Origin: Pseudomonas sp. QS1027
GTDB lineage: Bacteria > Pseudomonadota > Gammaproteobacteria > Pseudomonadales > Pseudomonadaceae
Reading direction: 5' to 3'
Assembly (NCBI RefSeq): GCF_002814235.1
Contig: NZ_PHSU01000020.1
Coordinates: forward strand, 62,001-126,000
Length of the DNA: 64,000 nt
Shown here one piece after another: positions 34,393-43,220 of this stretch (position 1 is its first letter; each line of letters starts with the position of its first letter). The notes below the pieces were generated by a model that saw only the letters and a program-made list of their open reading frames with translations, was not told where the DNA came from and searched no databases. Both the position numbers and the translations under genes were made by a program.

Positions 34393-35652
34393 TTACTTGC
34401 GTTTCATCGACAGGAAGAACTCATCGTTGGTCTTGGTCTGTTTCAGCTTGTCGATCAAGAACTCGATGGCAGCGACTTCATCCATGGGATGCAGCAGCTT
34501 GCGCAGGATCCACATGCGCTGCAGCTCGTCGTCGGCGGTCAGCAACTCTTCGCGGCGGGTGCCGGAACGGTTGATGTTGATCGCCGGGAAGACGCGCTTT
34601 TCAGCGATCTTGCGGTCCAGGGGCAGTTCCATGTTGCCGGTACCCTTGAACTCTTCGTAGATCACTTCGTCCATCTTCGAGCCGGTTTCAACCAGCGCGG
34701 TGGCGATGATGGTCAGCGAACCGCCTTCCTCGATGTTACGCGCGGCACCGAAGAAACGCTTTGGCTTCTCCAGGGCGTGGGCATCGACACCACCGGTCAG
34801 GACCTTGCCGGAGCTCGGGATCACGGTGTTGTAGGCACGCGCCAGACGGGTGATGGAGTCGAGCAGGATGACCACGTCCTTCTTGTGCTCGACCAGGCGC
34901 TTGGCCTTCTCGATGACCATTTCGGCCACTTGCACGTGACGGGTTGGCGGCTCGTCGAACGTCGAGGCGACCACTTCGCCGCGCACGGTGCGCTGCATTT
35001 CGGTCACTTCTTCCGGGCGCTCGTCGATCAGCAGGACGATCAGGTGCACTTCCGGGTTGTTGCGGGTGATGTTCGCCGCAATGTTCTGCAGCATGATCGT
35101 CTTGCCGGCTTTCGGCGGTGCCACGATCAGGCCGCGCTGGCCTTTGCCGATCGGTGCACAGAGGTCGATCACACGACCGGTGAGGTCTTCGGTGGAACCG
35201 TTACCGGCTTCCATCTTCATGCGCACGGTCGGGAACAGCGGGGTCAGGTTCTCGAAGAGAATCTTGTTCTTCGCGTTTTCCGGACGATCGAAGTTGATCG
35301 TGTCGACCTTGAGCAGAGCGAAATAACGCTCACCTTCCTTCGGCGGACGGATCTTGCCGACGATGGTGTCACCGGTGCGCAGGTTGAAGCGGCGGATCTG
35401 GCTCGGCGAAACGTAGATGTCGTCCGGGCCGGCCAGGTAGGAGGCATCCGAAGAGCGGAGGAAGCCGAAGCCGTCCTGGAGGATCTCCAGCACGCCATCA
35501 CCGGAGATTTCCTCGCCGCTTTTCGCGTGCTTTTTCAGCAGGGAGAAAATCACATCCTGCTTGCGCGAACGGGCCATATTTTCTATGCCCATCTGTTCGG
35601 CCAATTCGAGCAGTTCGGTAATCGGCTTTTGCTTGAGTTCAGTCAGATTCAT
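34393..35652 (-). CDS. rho: Transcription termination factor Rho
   Basis: 419 residues, the standard length. N-terminal RNA-binding domain (MNLTELKQKPITELLELAEQMG, then DGVLEILQDGFGFLRSSDASYLAGPDDIYVSPSQI) and the RecA-like ATPase with Walker A APPKAGKTIML, Walker B VVILLDSITRLARAYN and the Q/R loops GGVDAHALEKPKRFFGAARN. Hexameric helicase that terminates transcripts. Its long upstream leader (about 200 bases to trxA) suits the autogenous control described for rho. Confidence 0.98.
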   Translation of the reverse strand: MNLTELKQKPITELLELAEQMGIENMARSRKQDVIFSLLKKHAKSGEEISGDGVLEILQDGFGFLRSSDASYLAGPDDIYVSPSQIRRFNLRTGDTIVGKIRPPKEGERYFALLKVDTINFDRPENAKNKILFENLTPLFPTVRMKMEAGNGSTEDLTGRVIDLCAPIGKGQRGLIVAPPKAGKTIMLQNIAANITRNNPEVHLIVLLIDERPEEVTEMQRTVRGEVVASTFDEPPTRHVQVAEMVIEKAKRLVEHKKDVVILLDSITRLARAYNTVIPSSGKVLTGGVDAHALEKPKRFFGAARNIEEGGSLTIIATALVETGSKMDEVIYEEFKGTGNMELPLDRKIAEKRVFPAININRSGTRREELLTADDELQRMWILRKLLHPMDEVAAIEFLIDKLKQTKTNDEFFLSMKRK

Positions 35653-35857
35653 ATAGGAATGACGTAATCATTTATGGAGGGGGGAGAAATTAAGCTTTTG
35701 GCTTAATGAGGCCGCGCCGCAGAGAAGGCGACAGGATCGCGTACTTGTTCGAAATGGAGTGCGTCGGCGACGGCTTGCAGGGGGCAGTGGAGAAACCAGT
35801 GCGGGGCCGAATGTAACACCTGCAATTGTGAACGTCTAGCCCCTGAGAACGAAAAAA
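35653..35857 (-). promoter_or_regulatory. rho 5' leader, possible structured RNA
   Basis: About 200 bases upstream of rho with GC-rich pairing stretches and no gene. A Pseudomonas-specific structured RNA upstream of rho (Pseudomon-Rho) is known from comparative work; position matches, but the fold was not verified. Nothing else recognisable is present. Confidence 0.45.
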
Positions 35858-35876
35858 GCCCCGCTATTTGCGGGGC
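35858..35876 (-). terminator. trxA terminator
   Basis: GCCCCGC / GCGGGGC stem with a five-base loop, flanked by a six-A tract on the plus strand, giving the U-run on the minus-strand trxA transcript. It starts about 20 bases after the trxA stop. Confidence 0.88.
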
Positions 35877-35896
35877 CTTTTTTGACGATGCCGACC

Positions 35897-36226
35897 TTAC
35901 AGGTGAGCGTCGAGGAAAGCGGTCAGCTGGGACTTGGACAGTGCACCGACCTTGGTCGCTTCGACGTTGCCGTTCTTGAACAGCATCAGGGTCGGAATAC
36001 CACGCACGCCGTGCTTGGCCGGGGTTTCCTGGTTTTCATCGATGTTCAGCTTGGCGATCGTCAGCTTGCCTTTGTAGGTCTCGGCGACTTCGTCCAGCAC
36101 AGGGGCGATCATCTTGCAGGGACCGCACCATTCAGCCCAGTAGTCGACCAGTACAGCGCCCTCGGCCTTGAGTACATCAGCGTCGAAGCTAGCGTCGCTA
36201 ACGTGTTTGATCAGATCGCTGCTCAT
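35897..36226 (-). CDS. trxA: Thioredoxin 1
   Basis: 109 residues, usual for thioredoxin. Redox-active WCGPC with C34 and C37 in DYWAEWCGPCKMIAP; the cis-proline loop (GIPTLMLFKNG) and the conserved Asp (VLVDYW) are present. Cytoplasmic disulfide reductant. Preceded by a GGAG-like site; followed by a terminator, so probably monocistronic. Confidence 0.98.
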   Translation of the reverse strand: MSSDLIKHVSDASFDADVLKAEGAVLVDYWAEWCGPCKMIAPVLDEVAETYKGKLTIAKLNIDENQETPAKHGVRGIPTLMLFKNGNVEATKVGALSKSQLTAFLDAHL

Positions 36227-36265
36227 GGAAGTCTCCGGATTTGTAAGCCAAAAAAAACGTTGCCC

Positions 36266-36271
36266 ATCATA
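36266..36271 (-). promoter_or_regulatory. Candidate -10 of the trxA promoter
   Basis: Minus strand TATGAT, with TTCCTG 17 bases upstream as a partial -35, about 40 bases before the trxA start. The -35 region is part of an inverted repeat (CTTCCT / AGGAAG, 36278-36295). Confidence 0.35.
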
Positions 36272-36375
36272 GCCGTCCTTCCTACGTACAGGAAGCCGCA
36301 GTTGATTGAGTCTAACTATGACAAATGATTAGTTTGGGTATAGCCAATACGCCCCCTGCACACAAATGCCAGTGG

Positions 36376-37077
36376 TCAGCCGGGCGTGACGAAGGCAATA
36401 CCGGTGCGCAGGGCGGCATTGCGCACATGTTCCTGCATCGCCTTTTGTGCCGGCCCCGAGGCGCGACGGGCCAGGGCGCGAAGGATCTTGCGGTGCTCCT
36501 GCCAGGTTTCCATGGCCCGCTCCGCCCGGATGAACGGCAGTTTCTGGCTTTCCAGGAACAGCTCGGCACTGGCACTGAGGATACTGGCCATGGCCTGATT
36601 GCCGCTGGCCAGCAGGATGCGCCGGTGAAAATCGAAATCCAGCCGCGCGGCCGCCTCGAAATCCCCGGCCTTGAGTTCCAGCCGCAGGGCCTCGACGTTG
36701 TCCTGCAAGGCATCCAGCTCATCGGCCGTCAGCGTCACCGCCGCCAGGCCGGCGGCAAAACCCTCCAGGGCATAACGCAACTGGAAGATATCCTCCGCCG
36801 AAGCCTGGGCCGCGAACGGCCAGGCCAGGCCACCGGCCGCCGGCGCCAACTCCATCGGCGCCTGCACGAACACACCCTTGCCCGGTTGCACGCTGATCAC
36901 CCCCAGGGCACTCAGGGACGACAACGCCTCGCGCAGCGACGCCCGGCTCACCCCCAGCCGGAGTGCCAGGTCGCGCTGCGAAGGCAGTACGTCGCCCGGG
37001 CCGAAACCCTCGTCGGCAATCAGTTTACGAATAGCTTGCAGCGCCACTTCCGGGACGGCGCGGGAGATCGAATTCAT
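36376..37077 (-). CDS. GntR/FadR-family transcriptional regulator
   Basis: 233 residues. N-terminal winged helix with LPSQRDLALRLGVSRASLREALSSLSALG and wing GVISVQPGKGVFV, and a C-terminal all-helical FCD domain (AEDIFQLRYALEGFAAGLAA; the metal-type DFDFHRRILLASGN; the EHRKILRAL segment). Effectors are usually organic or amino acids. It is divergent from the ABC amino acid operon at 37331, with a 253-base region between, and probably represses it. Ligand not predictable from sequence. Confidence 0.9.
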   Translation of the reverse strand: MNSISRAVPEVALQAIRKLIADEGFGPGDVLPSQRDLALRLGVSRASLREALSSLSALGVISVQPGKGVFVQAPMELAPAAGGLAWPFAAQASAEDIFQLRYALEGFAAGLAAVTLTADELDALQDNVEALRLELKAGDFEAAARLDFDFHRRILLASGNQAMASILSASAELFLESQKLPFIRAERAMETWQEHRKILRALARRASGPAQKAMQEHVRNAALRTGIAFVTPG

Positions 37078-37330
37078 CGTTTTTATTCAGCTGTCGGTCC
37101 GGGAAAGCGCTAGTTGTAAAGCTATTGGCAAGATCCGGCAAGTCACGCCCAGCACTGGTTCAGCGCCGCGAACAAATGCGCGATAAGGGTGCGAAAAGCA
37201 CTGCGACTGTTCAGACCAGTAAGACCATGAAAAGCACCGCCATGGCAGCAGGAGCAGGGCTTCGGACAAGTGTGGCATGGGCTGTGCACTGCCCCGGACA
37301 GAGATCGCCTTCTGGATTCGGAGAGTTGCC

Positions 37331-38116
37331 ATGACCAAACGCCGTAGCGCCCTGCTCACTGCCTTGCTGGCCAGCCTGATGCTGAGTCAGGCCCCCGCCC
37401 ACGCCAATGGCCTGGACGACATCATCGCCCGTGGCACCCTCAAGGTCGCCGTGCCCCAGGACTTCCCCCCGTTCGGCTCGGTGGGTCCGGACATGAAACC
37501 CCGTGGCCTGGACATCGACACCGCGAAACTGCTGGCCGAACAACTCAAGGTCAAGCTGGAACTGACCCCGGTCAACAGCACCAACCGCATTCCGTTCCTC
37601 ACCACCGGCAAGGTCGACCTGGTGATCTCCAGCCTCGGCAAAAACCCCGAGCGGGAGAAGGTCATCGACTTCTCCCGGGCCTATGCGCCCTTCTACCTCG
37701 CGGTGTTCGGTCCGCCGGACGCGCCGATCAACGGCCTGGCCGACCTCAAGGGCAAGACCATCAGCGTCACCCGTGGCGCCATCGAGGACATCGAGCTGAC
37801 CGCCGTGGCGCCCGAAGGCGTGACCATCAAGCGCTTCGAGGACAACAACACGACCATCGCCGCCTACCTGGCCAAGCAGGTCGACCTGATCGCCAGCGGC
37901 AACGTGGTGATGGTCGCCATCGCCGAGCGCAACCCGAAACGCATTCCGGCGCTGAAGGTCAAGCTCAAGGACTCGCCGGTGTACGTCGGCGTGAACAAGA
38001 ACGAACCGGCGCTGCTGGAAAAAGTGAACCAGATCCTCGCCACGGCCAAGGCCGACGGCAGCCTGGAGAAAAACGCCCAGCTGTGGCTCAAGCAACCGCT
38101 TCCGGCCGATCTCTGA
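37331..38116 (+). CDS. Polar amino acid ABC transporter substrate-binding protein
   Basis: 261 residues with a signal peptide (about residues 1-26, ending AHAN). Family-3 solute-binding fold: LKVAVPQDFPPFGSVGPDMKPRGLDIDTAKLLAEQL, and the ligand segment VDLVISSLGKNPEREKVIDFSRAY. It delivers an amino acid or related compound to the permeases encoded downstream. The ATG was chosen within a longer frame because of signal peptide and position. First gene of a four-gene operon. Confidence 0.92.
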   Translation: MTKRRSALLTALLASLMLSQAPAHANGLDDIIARGTLKVAVPQDFPPFGSVGPDMKPRGLDIDTAKLLAEQLKVKLELTPVNSTNRIPFLTTGKVDLVISSLGKNPEREKVIDFSRAYAPFYLAVFGPPDAPINGLADLKGKTISVTRGAIEDIELTAVAPEGVTIKRFEDNNTTIAAYLAKQVDLIASGNVVMVAIAERNPKRIPALKVKLKDSPVYVGVNKNEPALLEKVNQILATAKADGSLEKNAQLWLKQPLPADL

Positions 38117-38140
38117 CCGCGCCCGCCTGAGGTCCGCTCC

Positions 38141-38806
38141 ATGGCTTATCAGTTCGACTTCCTGCCGGTGCTGCACAACGCCGACCTGCTGTTGCGCGGC
38201 GCCCTGTTCACCCTGGAACTGACCGCCATCGGCACCTTGCTCGGGGTCAGCCTGGGCATTGTCGGGGCCGTGGTCAGGGCCTGGCAGATCCGCCCTTTCG
38301 CGGCGATCTTCGGCGTCTACGTCGAGTTGATCCGCAACACGCCGTTCCTGGTGCAGCTGTTTTTCATTTTCTTCGGCCTGCCGTCCCTCGGCCTGCAGAT
38401 TTCCGAGTGGCAGGCGGCCGTACTGGCGATGGTGATCAACCTCGGCGCCTATTCCACGGAGATCATCCGCGCCGGCATCCAGGCGATCCCGCGCGGGCAA
38501 CTGGAAGCCGCGGCGGCGCTGGCCATGACCCGCTTCGAAGCCTTTCGCCACGTGGTCCTGCTGCCGGCGCTGGGCAAGGTCTGGCCGGCCCTGAGCAGCC
38601 AGATCATCATCGTCATGCTCGGCTCGGCGGTCTGCTCGCAGATCGCCACCGAGGAGCTGAGCTTCGCCGCCAACTTCATCCAGTCCCGCAACTTCCGCGC
38701 CTTTGAAACCTACACCCTGACCACCTTGATCTACCTGGTCATGGCGCTGCTGATCCGGCAGTTGCTGAACTGGCTCGGACGCCGCTACATCGCGAGGAAC
38801 CGCTGA
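38141..38806 (+). CDS. Amino acid ABC transporter permease
   Basis: 221 residues with about five hydrophobic segments. The EAA loop LEAAAALAMTRFEAFRHVVLP contacts the ATPase and ELIRNTPFLVQLFFIFFGLP is the typical His/Met-type permease segment. It pairs with the following permease; its stop overlaps the next start by one base. Confidence 0.92.
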   Translation: MAYQFDFLPVLHNADLLLRGALFTLELTAIGTLLGVSLGIVGAVVRAWQIRPFAAIFGVYVELIRNTPFLVQLFFIFFGLPSLGLQISEWQAAVLAMVINLGAYSTEIIRAGIQAIPRGQLEAAAALAMTRFEAFRHVVLLPALGKVWPALSSQIIIVMLGSAVCSQIATEELSFAANFIQSRNFRAFETYTLTTLIYLVMALLIRQLLNWLGRRYIARNR

Positions 38807-39453
38807 TGGATTTCACCTTCTGGGACATCCTCGACAACCTGCTGGTGGGCCTGCAATGGACCGTCGCCCTGTCGCTGACGGCCTTTGTCGGCGGCGGGCT
38901 GATCGGCCTGCTGGTGATGGTCCTGCGTATCAGCGACAACGGCCTTGCCCGAGGTTTCGCCCGGGCCTATATCGAGCTGTTCCAGGGCACCCCGCTGCTG
39001 ATGCAACTGTTCATGGTGTTTTTCGGCGTGGCCTTGCTCGGGGTGGACATCTCGCCCTGGCTGGCGGCGGCCATCGCCCTGACGCTGTTCACCAGCGCCT
39101 ACCTGGCGGAGATCTGGCGCGGCTGCGTCGAGTCGATTCCGGGCGGCCAGTGGGAAGCCTCGGCGAGCCTGGCGCTCAACCCATACGAACAACTGCGCCA
39201 TGTGATCCTGCCACAGGCCCTGCGCATTGCCGTGGCGCCGACCGTGGGCTTTTCGGTGCAGGTGATCAAGGGCACCGCCGTGACCTCGATCATCGGCTTT
39301 ACCGAGCTGACCAAGACCGGCGGCATGCTCGCCAACGCCACGTTCGAACCCTTCACGATCTACGGCCTGGTAGCCCTCGGGTATTTCCTGCTGTGCTACC
39401 CCCTGTCCCTCAGTGCGCGCTACCTGGAAAGGAGACTGCATGCCGCTTCTTAG
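38806..39453 (+). CDS. Amino acid ABC transporter permease
   Basis: 215 residues, related to the preceding permease. Conserved segments AYIELFQGTPLLMQLFMVFFG and the EAA loop WEASASLALNPYEQLRHVILPQALR. Both permeases form the inner membrane channel. The reading frame overlaps the following ATPase start by 14 bases, a sign of translational coupling. Confidence 0.92.
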   Translation: MDFTFWDILDNLLVGLQWTVALSLTAFVGGGLIGLLVMVLRISDNGLARGFARAYIELFQGTPLLMQLFMVFFGVALLGVDISPWLAAAIALTLFTSAYLAEIWRGCVESIPGGQWEASASLALNPYEQLRHVILPQALRIAVAPTVGFSVQVIKGTAVTSIIGFTELTKTGGMLANATFEPFTIYGLVALGYFLLCYPLSLSARYLERRLHAAS

Positions 39454-40177
39454 AGTTTCTGCCCTGCATAAGTATTACGGCGATCACCACGTGCTCAAAG
39501 GCATCGACCTCAGCGTCGAGGAAGGCCAGGTGGTGGCGATCATCGGTCGCAGCGGCTCGGGCAAGAGCACCCTGCTGCGCACCCTCAACGGCCTGGAGTC
39601 GATCAACGACGGGGTGATCGAGGTCGACGGCCACTACCTGGACGCCGCCCGCGCCGATTTGCGCAAGCTGCGGCAGACGGTCGGCATGGTGTTCCAGCAG
39701 TTCAACCTGTTCCCGCACCTGAGCGTCGGCGAAAACGTCATGCTCGCGCCCCAGGTGGTGCAGAAGGTGCCCAAGGCCAAGGCCGCCGAGCTGGCGCGGC
39801 AGATGCTCGAACGGGTCGGCCTGGGGGAAAAGTTCGACGCTTTCCCGGATCGCCTCTCCGGCGGCCAGCAGCAACGCGTGGCGATTGCCCGGGCCCTGGC
39901 GATGTCGCCCAAGGTCTTGTTGTGCGACGAGATCACCTCGGCCCTGGACCCGGAACTGGTCAACGAGGTGCTCAGCGTGGTCCGTCAACTGGCGAAGGAA
40001 GGCATGACCCTGATCATGGTCACCCACGAAATGCGCTTCGCCCGGGAAGTCGGCGACAAGCTGGTGTTCATGCACCAGGGCAAGGTGCATGAAGTGGGCG
40101 ATCCCAAGGAGTTGTTCGCCCGTCCGCAGACACCGGAGCTGGCGAACTTCATCGGCAGCGTCGAACAGCCGGCCTGA
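39440..40177 (+). CDS. Amino acid ABC transporter ATP-binding protein
   Basis: 245 residues; ATG 39440 is preceded by AAGGAG. Walker A GRSGSGKSTLL, Q-loop MVFQQFNLFPHL, signature LSGGQQQRVAIARALA, Walker B VLLCDEITSALDPE and His-switch MVTHEM are all intact. It closes the operon; the specific substrate is unknown. The fimbrial genes follow convergently, four bases after its stop. Confidence 0.95.
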   Translation: MPLLRVSALHKYYGDHHVLKGIDLSVEEGQVVAIIGRSGSGKSTLLRTLNGLESINDGVIEVDGHYLDAARADLRKLRQTVGMVFQQFNLFPHLSVGENVMLAPQVVQKVPKAKAAELARQMLERVGLGEKFDAFPDRLSGGQQQRVAIARALAMSPKVLLCDEITSALDPELVNEVLSVVRQLAKEGMTLIMVTHEMRFAREVGDKLVFMHQGKVHEVGDPKELFARPQTPELANFIGSVEQPA

Positions 40178-40181
40178 GCCG

Positions 40182-40733
40182 TTATTCGCTCGACAGCAGC
40201 TCGAAACGTCCGCGACCTTCGACCGACGTCTCGTCGTGTACCCGGGTCGCACTGAGCGGCAGGTGGGTGTCGACCTCCACCTGCGCCGAAAAAAAACGGC
40301 CCTTGACCGGCAGGTCCCGGGCCAGCACCACCAGGCTCTGGCCCGGCGCCATCAAGTGGCTGGCCGCGGCCTCGGCCGGACGTTGCGCCGCGGCCAGGGT
40401 CACCGGCTTGCCATCGAGCTGGGCATTGCTCAGGCCGACCGTGAAACGTCCCTGGCGATCGAAGCGAAAGGCCTGCGGTCCCGCCGCCGGCCCGTCGAAG
40501 CGCAGCACCATCGAGGTCGGCCAGGGGCAGGCAATGTTCAGGCTCAGGCGGCGCGTCCCGAGGAACAGGTCAGGCTGCCCGGGCACCCGCGACAAACCTC
40601 CCGAGCGCAGCGCTCCCAGTTCGATCTCTGACTGGCTCAGCGACAGCGTGCAGTCATTGGCCCCGGCCGGAGCTGAAAACAGGACAAGCGCGACGCAACA
40701 ACGCCGCAAAACCACGCGGACACGAGAATTCAT
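40182..40733 (-). CDS. Putative fimbrial tip or minor subunit
   Basis: 183 residues from ATG 40733, overlapping the usher stop as ATGA. Signal peptide to about residue 25 (ending AGAND), then a beta-rich domain with two cysteines (NDCTLSL and NIACPWP) that probably form a disulfide, as in chaperone-usher subunits. It is the last gene of the cluster after chaperone and usher. Tip or adhesin role inferred from position and size. Confidence 0.62.
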   Translation of the reverse strand: MNSRVRVVLRRCCVALVLFSAPAGANDCTLSLSQSEIELGALRSGGLSRVPGQPDLFLGTRRLSLNIACPWPTSMVLRFDGPAAGPQAFRFDRQGRFTVGLSNAQLDGKPVTLAAAQRPAEAAASHLMAPGQSLVVLARDLPVKGRFFSAQVEVDTHLPLSATRVHDETSVEGRGRFELLSSE

Positions 40734-43213
40734 AAAGGTCTTCCAGAAGCTGGGCTCGCCCGGCAAACCGCCGTGGCCGTTTCATAAAGCCGATCGCTGT
40801 CCACGGTCTCGGGCAACTCGACCGACAAGGTGCAGGCCGTGTGATCCGCCCGCCTGATCGTCAGCCGTTGACCGGCCTCGACATTACTCAGGAACACACT
40901 GCCATCGCCGACCACCGTGGTCAGGAAGGTCTCTCCCTCGCCGAACACCGAGGCGCCCTGGAGCAACGGCTCGGCGTTTTCGTCGGTGACCTTGAGCAGC
41001 AGCCGTCGAACCTTCACCACCGTGAAGTCCACCCGATTGAATGAGCCGCGCCCGGCTTCAAGGGTTTTCGCCCCATTGCGCAGGTCGATCCGCCGCGGCA
41101 ACGAGCGGGTGTCGACCTCCAACTGGCTGCTGCGATAGGCCGGCAGGCCGGCGACCACCGCCTGGCCGCTGAAGTCGGTCCAGACCGGGCCCTGGGGCGT
41201 GGCGATCCGGGCGCCGGAAAGATCGCCGACCGAGACCACGCCAAAGGTCTCCTGGATCGCGTAGGGCGAAAACGTCAGGCCGCCCTCGTGCAGCACAAGG
41301 CCTCCGGACAACTGCCCGCTGTAGCTGTTGCTGGAGTCGTTGCGGGTCACCCCCAGGCCGACCTGGGTGTAGCGCGGCATCAGGTTCAGGTTGCCACGGC
41401 TGATCTGCCGGTCGCCCTTGAGGTCCTGCTCCAGCCCCAGGTCATAGCTGAGCGTCTCGTTGACCCGCTCGCGGTAGTCGCCGCCGATATCGAGGCGCTT
41501 GCCACGGCGATTGAGGTAGCTGCTGATGCGCCGGTCGCCACCCAGCGGCACACTGACCCCCAGCCGCACCCCCAGGCCCGAGTCGATGGCATGGCGGTCG
41601 TCACCCGAGCCGACGTCGGAATCCACGCTGAGGCTCAGGCTGGCGTAGCGGTAGCTCTTGTTCCACGTGCCGTGCAGACGCCGGGACAAGCTCCCGTCGA
41701 ACATCACATTACGCGAGTAACCGAGACTGAAACCACCGAGTTTCAGGTCCGACCAGCCGAACGCGGCGGTGTACTGGTGCTTGAAACGTGAACCGGGATC
41801 GTCGCTCAGGCCCACTTCGCCGGCCTGCAGCAGATCGCGATAACCGGCACTGCGCAGGGTGGCGCTGAGGTCCAGATCGACACCCGCCCCCAGCGGGCTG
41901 TTCAACGACACGCTGTTCTGGCTCCCCGCCAGCGCACGCCGGGTGTCATGGGACAGGCTGTTGCGCAGGCCGACGCCAACCTGCTGCCAAAGGCGGCTGT
42001 CGAGCGCCCAGCCGCTGGCGCGGTAGTCATCGCTGCCCAGCAGCCCGGCGCTGAATGACGCCGCCTGGCCAAGCCCCCAGGTGCCGCTGCCGGTGGCGAG
42101 CAACGGCGGTTCTTCGGCGCGACCGCTGGCGCCGCGCAGCCGGCCCAGGGCCAGGTAGTAGCCGGGCTGGACCGCCGTGGCGCCCGGAAAGGACGCGGCC
42201 GGCACGACAAAACGGCGCTCGCTGCCGGACTGGCCGATCACCCTGACCTCCAGGTCGCTGGTGCCGTTGAGCAACGGCAAGCCGCCCAGGCTGAACGGGC
42301 CCTGCGGCACCAGGCTGGTATGGATCAGCGCCCCGGACTGGCGGACCTCGACCCGCGATGCGTCGAAGGCCACACCCTCGACCAGGACACCACGCCCGGC
42401 CTGGCCGCGCTGCGCGCCATCGGGCATGAACTGCACACCGGAAAGCTGGACCCCGGCAAACACCGGTCCGGCACTGTTGAGCTGACCGGCCTGGAAGGTC
42501 GTCTGCCACGGTCGGAAGTCGCGCTGCGCATAGGCATACAGATGCTCGGTCTGCTCCTGCCCGTTATTGGAAACATGCAACTGGCGGCTGCGGACAATCC
42601 AGTCGCCGGCATTGAAACCGGCCTCGGTGGTCGCCGAGAAGAAACGCCCGCCACCCTGGCGCGAGCGCGTATCGAACCCCAGCACCTCATAGTTGAGCAG
42701 CCCGGCCGTGCCGCCACGGGCGTAGACCCCACTGTCGAGCGCCGGCCCGCGCAGGGCCCGGGTCGGCACCAGCAGGGAAACCTCCTCGCTGTTGGGACGC
42801 AGGATGACCTGGGTCTGCGGGTACTCATGCAGAAAGGCGTGACAGGCCTCCTCATCGGCATCCGCACCGACGCCAGGCATTTTCAAGCCGGCCTTGTCCA
42901 GCAATCCGCTGGTGAAACACAGCTCGCCGTCGCGGTCGAAACGCAGCTGCACCAGCCCCAGGCGATTGCCGTTGAGCTCCAGCGCCACCCGCTGCGTCCC
43001 TTGGCGAAAACGTGGCGCCGAGCGGAAATAATCGGCCACCTGGGGATCGAGGCCGCGCTCGGAAAGCACCGACAGGTCAAACTCCGCTTCAGTGGCATCG
43101 TCGTTTTTCTCGGCGACGACTGGCTCGCCGAGCCCCAGCAAGGCCGCCACACCGAGTGCCTTCGCCAGCCCCGATGCAGGGACGAACCTGGCTGGCTGTC
43201 TTGGGTTTCTCAT
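40730..43213 (-). CDS. Outer-membrane usher protein (fimbrial biogenesis)
   Basis: 827 residues from ATG 43213. Signal peptide, then an N-terminal segment (EFDLSVLSERGLDPQVADYFRS) and the long usher barrel with a mid-barrel plug region. The C-terminus has the usher-type disulfide domain (TACTLSVELPETVDSDRLYETATAVC). PapC-like organisation: the usher forms the pore through which chaperone-bound subunits are assembled. It lies eight bases from the chaperone stop and overlaps the following minor-subunit gene. Confidence 0.9.
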   Translation of the reverse strand: MRNPRQPARFVPASGLAKALGVAALLGLGEPVVAEKNDDATEAEFDLSVLSERGLDPQVADYFRSAPRFRQGTQRVALELNGNRLGLVQLRFDRDGELCFTSGLLDKAGLKMPGVGADADEEACHAFLHEYPQTQVILRPNSEEVSLLVPTRALRGPALDSGVYARGGTAGLLNYEVLGFDTRSRQGGGRFFSATTEAGFNAGDWIVRSRQLHVSNNGQEQTEHLYAYAQRDFRPWQTTFQAGQLNSAGPVFAGVQLSGVQFMPDGAQRGQAGRGVLVEGVAFDASRVEVRQSGALIHTSLVPQGPFSLGGLPLLNGTSDLEVRVIGQSGSERRFVVPAASFPGATAVQPGYYLALGRLRGASGRAEEPPLLATGSGTWGLGQAASFSAGLLGSDDYRASGWALDSRLWQQVGVGLRNSLSHDTRRALAGSQNSVSLNSPLGAGVDLDLSATLRSAGYRDLLQAGEVGLSDDPGSRFKHQYTAAFGWSDLKLGGFSLGYSRNVMFDGSLSRRLHGTWNKSYRYASLSLSVDSDVGSGDDRHAIDSGLGVRLGVSVPLGGDRRISSYLNRRGKRLDIGGDYRERVNETLSYDLGLEQDLKGDRQISRGNLNLMPRYTQVGLGVTRNDSSNSYSGQLSGGLVLHEGGLTFSPYAIQETFGVVSVGDLSGARIATPQGPVWTDFSGQAVVAGLPAYRSSQLEVDTRSLPRRIDLRNGAKTLEAGRGSFNRVDFTVVKVRRLLLKVTDENAEPLLQGASVFGEGETFLTTVVGDGSVFLSNVEAGQRLTIRRADHTACTLSVELPETVDSDRLYETATAVCRASPASGRPL

Positions 43214-43220
43214 GGAGGCG

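Noticed and set aside
37236..37262. GGAGCAGGGCTT in the regulator/ABC intergenic region as a REP element.
   Set aside because: Only half of the core is present and no inverted partner was found.
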